A DNA stretch of 7,672 nucleotides, taken from the NCBI GenBank assembly GCA_900550625.1, contig URSW01000076.1:1-7672 (forward strand), given 5' to 3'. Each line of letters opens with the position of its first letter. Position 1 is the first letter of the stretch. The stretch is from an uncultured Eubacteriales bacterium. Its GTDB lineage: Bacteria; Bacillota; Clostridia; Oscillospirales; CAG-272. The translations under genes were made by a program, and so were the position numbers. The notes beneath the pieces are model-generated. The model did not search any database, was not told the origin of the DNA, and was given only the letters and a program-made list of their open reading frames with translations. Below are positions 6,180-7,672 of this stretch, piece by piece.

Positions 6180-7672
6180 TCAGATTTTCTTTACGGTGAT
6201 CGTCACATTTTCGCCGTTTATATCCCATTCCTTCGAGATTCCGCCGTCGGTGTCGGAACCGTCGGCAAGAACGCTCTTTGAAATGGCGGCAAGATTTCTC
6301 TCGAGAACACCGGCGAGCTTTTCGTTTCCGTCCACGGAAAGCATGATGTGGTCGGTCACGTCAAATCCCGCGTCCTTGCGCATCGTCTGGATCTTCGAGA
6401 TGAGCTCGCGGACGTATCCTTCCTCGATAAGCGCATCGGTCAAGGTGATGTTGAGCGCAACGGTAATTCCGTGATCCGCGACCGAATAGTAGCCTTCCTT
6501 CTGCATGACTTCAATGAGAAGATCGTCCTTCGTGAGAACCACGTCATCACCGCCGAAGCTGAATTTCAGCGCGCCTTTTTCTTCAAGCTCAGCCATTGCG
6601 GCGTTTCCGTCAAGCTCGGAGAGAGTCTTCTTGATCTCTCCGAGATGCTTGCCGTACTTCGGACCGACGGTCTTGAGCTGAGGCTTGAAGCTGTATGAGG
6701 AGAATGCCGAAACATCGGATACGAATACGGCTTTCTTTACGTTGAGCTCATCCTCTACGATGTCGCGGTAATAATCGCTTACGTCGCGGTCGGTCTTGAC
6801 ATAGATCTCGGAAAGCGGCTGACGGTTTTTGATGTTTGCACCGTTGCGCGCGCTTCTGCCGAGCACGACGACGTTGAGGATGAATTCCATATCGTCCTCA
6901 AGCTTTTTGTCTATCATGGATTCGCACACGGTGGGGAAGTCGCACAGATGTACGCTCTCGGGAGCATTCTTGTCCACGGTGCGGACAAGATTCTGATAGA
7001 TATCCTCGGAGATGAACGGCACCATGGGAGCCGCCGCCTTTGCGAGCGTCACAAGCGAGGTGTAAAGCGTCATATATGCGGCGACCTTGTCGTCGGGCAT
7101 TTCGGATACCCAGAAGCGCTCGCGACTGCGGCGCACATACCAGTTTGAAAGCTCGTCCACAAAGGAGTAGAGCGCCTTCGCGGCTTCGGGGATGCAGTAG
7201 TTTGAAAGCTCGGTGTCAACGTCCTTGACCATGGAATTCATGCGCGAAAGAATGAATTTGTCCATGACGGTGAGCGCGCAGTCGGAGAGCGAGTACTTCG
7301 TGGGATCGAAGCTGTCTATATCGGCGTAGAGCACCCAGAACGCGTATGTGTTGAGGAGAGTTCCGAGGAATTTGCGCTGTCCCTCGGTAACGGCGCGGTC
7401 GCTGAATCTTGAGGGCAGCCACGGCGCGGAATTCGTGTAGAAGTACCAGCGGATAGCATCTGCGCCGTATTTGTTCAGTGCGTCAAACGGATCAACGGCA
7501 TTTCCCTTGGACTTACTCATCTTCTGTCCGTTCTCATCCTGTACATGTCCCAGAACGATTACATTCTTATACGGAGCCTTATTGAAAAGCAGTGTGGACT
7601 CAGCAAGAAGGGAGTAGAACCATCCTCTTGTCTGGTCAACAGCCTCGGAGATGAAGTCTGCCGGGAACTGCT
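6180..7672 (-). CDS. ileS: Isoleucyl-tRNA synthetase, C-terminal half (5' end outside the window)
   Basis: The frame is open from the window edge (first whole codon 7668-7670) to the TGA at 6180-6182, giving 496 residues of an enzyme normally about 1,030-1,050 long. It charges tRNA-Ile with isoleucine in the cytoplasm. Visible are the end of the class I catalytic core (DQTRGWFYSLL, then GHVQDENGQK leading into KMSKSKGN), which binds ATP and the tRNA end. The helical anticodon-binding domain follows, with the hallmark LSNWYVRRSRERFW. A C-terminal region (GRSARNGANIKNRQPLSEIYV onward) comes last. The KMSKSKGN form and the lack of a C-terminal Cys-rich zinc motif match the IleRS2 type, as in Thermus, rather than the KMSKSIGN type of Escherichia coli. 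IleRS2 enzymes are known to be naturally less sensitive to mupirocin; that is inferred here. Control elements such as a T-box would lie outside the window. Confidence 0.95.
   Translation of the reverse strand, partial: QFPADFISEAVDQTRGWFYSLLAESTLLFNKAPYKNVIVLGHVQDENGQKMSKSKGNAVDPFDALNKYGADAIRWYFYTNSAPWLPSRFSDRAVTEGQRKFLGTLLNTYAFWVLYADIDSFDPTKYSLSDCALTVMDKFILSRMNSMVKDVDTELSNYCIPEAAKALYSFVDELSNWYVRRSRERFWVSEMPDDKVAAYMTLYTSLVTLAKAAAPMVPFISEDIYQNLVRTVDKNAPESVHLCDFPTVCESMIDKKLEDDMEFILNVVVLGRSARNGANIKNRQPLSEIYVKTDRDVSDYYRDIVEDELNVKKAVFVSDVSAFSSYSFKPQLKTVGPKYGKHLGEIKKTLSELDGNAAMAELEEKGALKFSFGGDDVVLTKDDLLIEVMQKEGYYSVADHGITVALNITLTDALIEEGYVRELISKIQTMRKDAGFDVTDHIMLSVDGNEKLAGVLERNLAAISKSVLADGSDTDGGISKEWDINGENVTITVKKI

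Overview
The window looks like chromosomal DNA of a mid-GC Clostridia-type Bacillota (perhaps a gut Oscillospirales/Eubacteriales relative). This placement rests on the MarR plus paired-ABC-exporter operon, the AGGAGG-type ribosome binding sites, frequent ATA isoleucine codons, and the sequence character of the FMN enzyme and isoleucyl-tRNA synthetase. No genus can be named from the sequence alone. There are no RNA genes, mobile elements or CRISPR arrays.

Left half, + strand (1-4473): a three-gene operon. An AT-rich leader holds a TATAAT -10 box, followed directly by two tandem, closely related palindromes (69-98) that look like a double operator. Then come a TTG-started MarR-family regulator (127-630) and two half-size ABC exporter subunits (627-2375 and 2368-4320), all joined by short overlaps (ATGA, then 8 nt). 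The two ABC subunits are clearly non-equivalent. The first has a degenerate Walker A, Asp for the catalytic Glu and Gln for the switch His. The second has canonical versions of these but a degenerate LSQGQ signature. Together they predict a heterodimeric exporter with one degenerate and one catalytic ATP site, probably repressed by the MarR protein until a substrate or ligand appears.

Centre (4321-4571): a convergent intergenic region with a perfect 20-bp-stem hairpin (4430-4473). A U-tract lies on both strands, so it should terminate both converging transcription units.

Right half, - strand (7672 down to 4572): the 3' half of isoleucyl-tRNA synthetase (IleRS2-like; its 5' end lies beyond the window), a hairpin-containing spacer, an FMN-dependent alpha-hydroxy-acid dehydrogenase/oxidase-family protein with an N-terminal four-cysteine cluster, and a small hypoxanthine (deoxyinosine)-DNA glycosylase of the uracil-DNA glycosylase superfamily. 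The last two overlap by ATGA and the second has no visible ribosome binding site, so they are probably translationally coupled. Why an FMN enzyme and a deamination-repair glycosylase should be coupled is not clear.

I see no wholly new system. The points most worth checking are the tandem operator with paired symmetric substitutions, the coupled FMN-enzyme/glycosylase pair, and the cysteine cluster with an altered active-site flank in the FMN enzyme.
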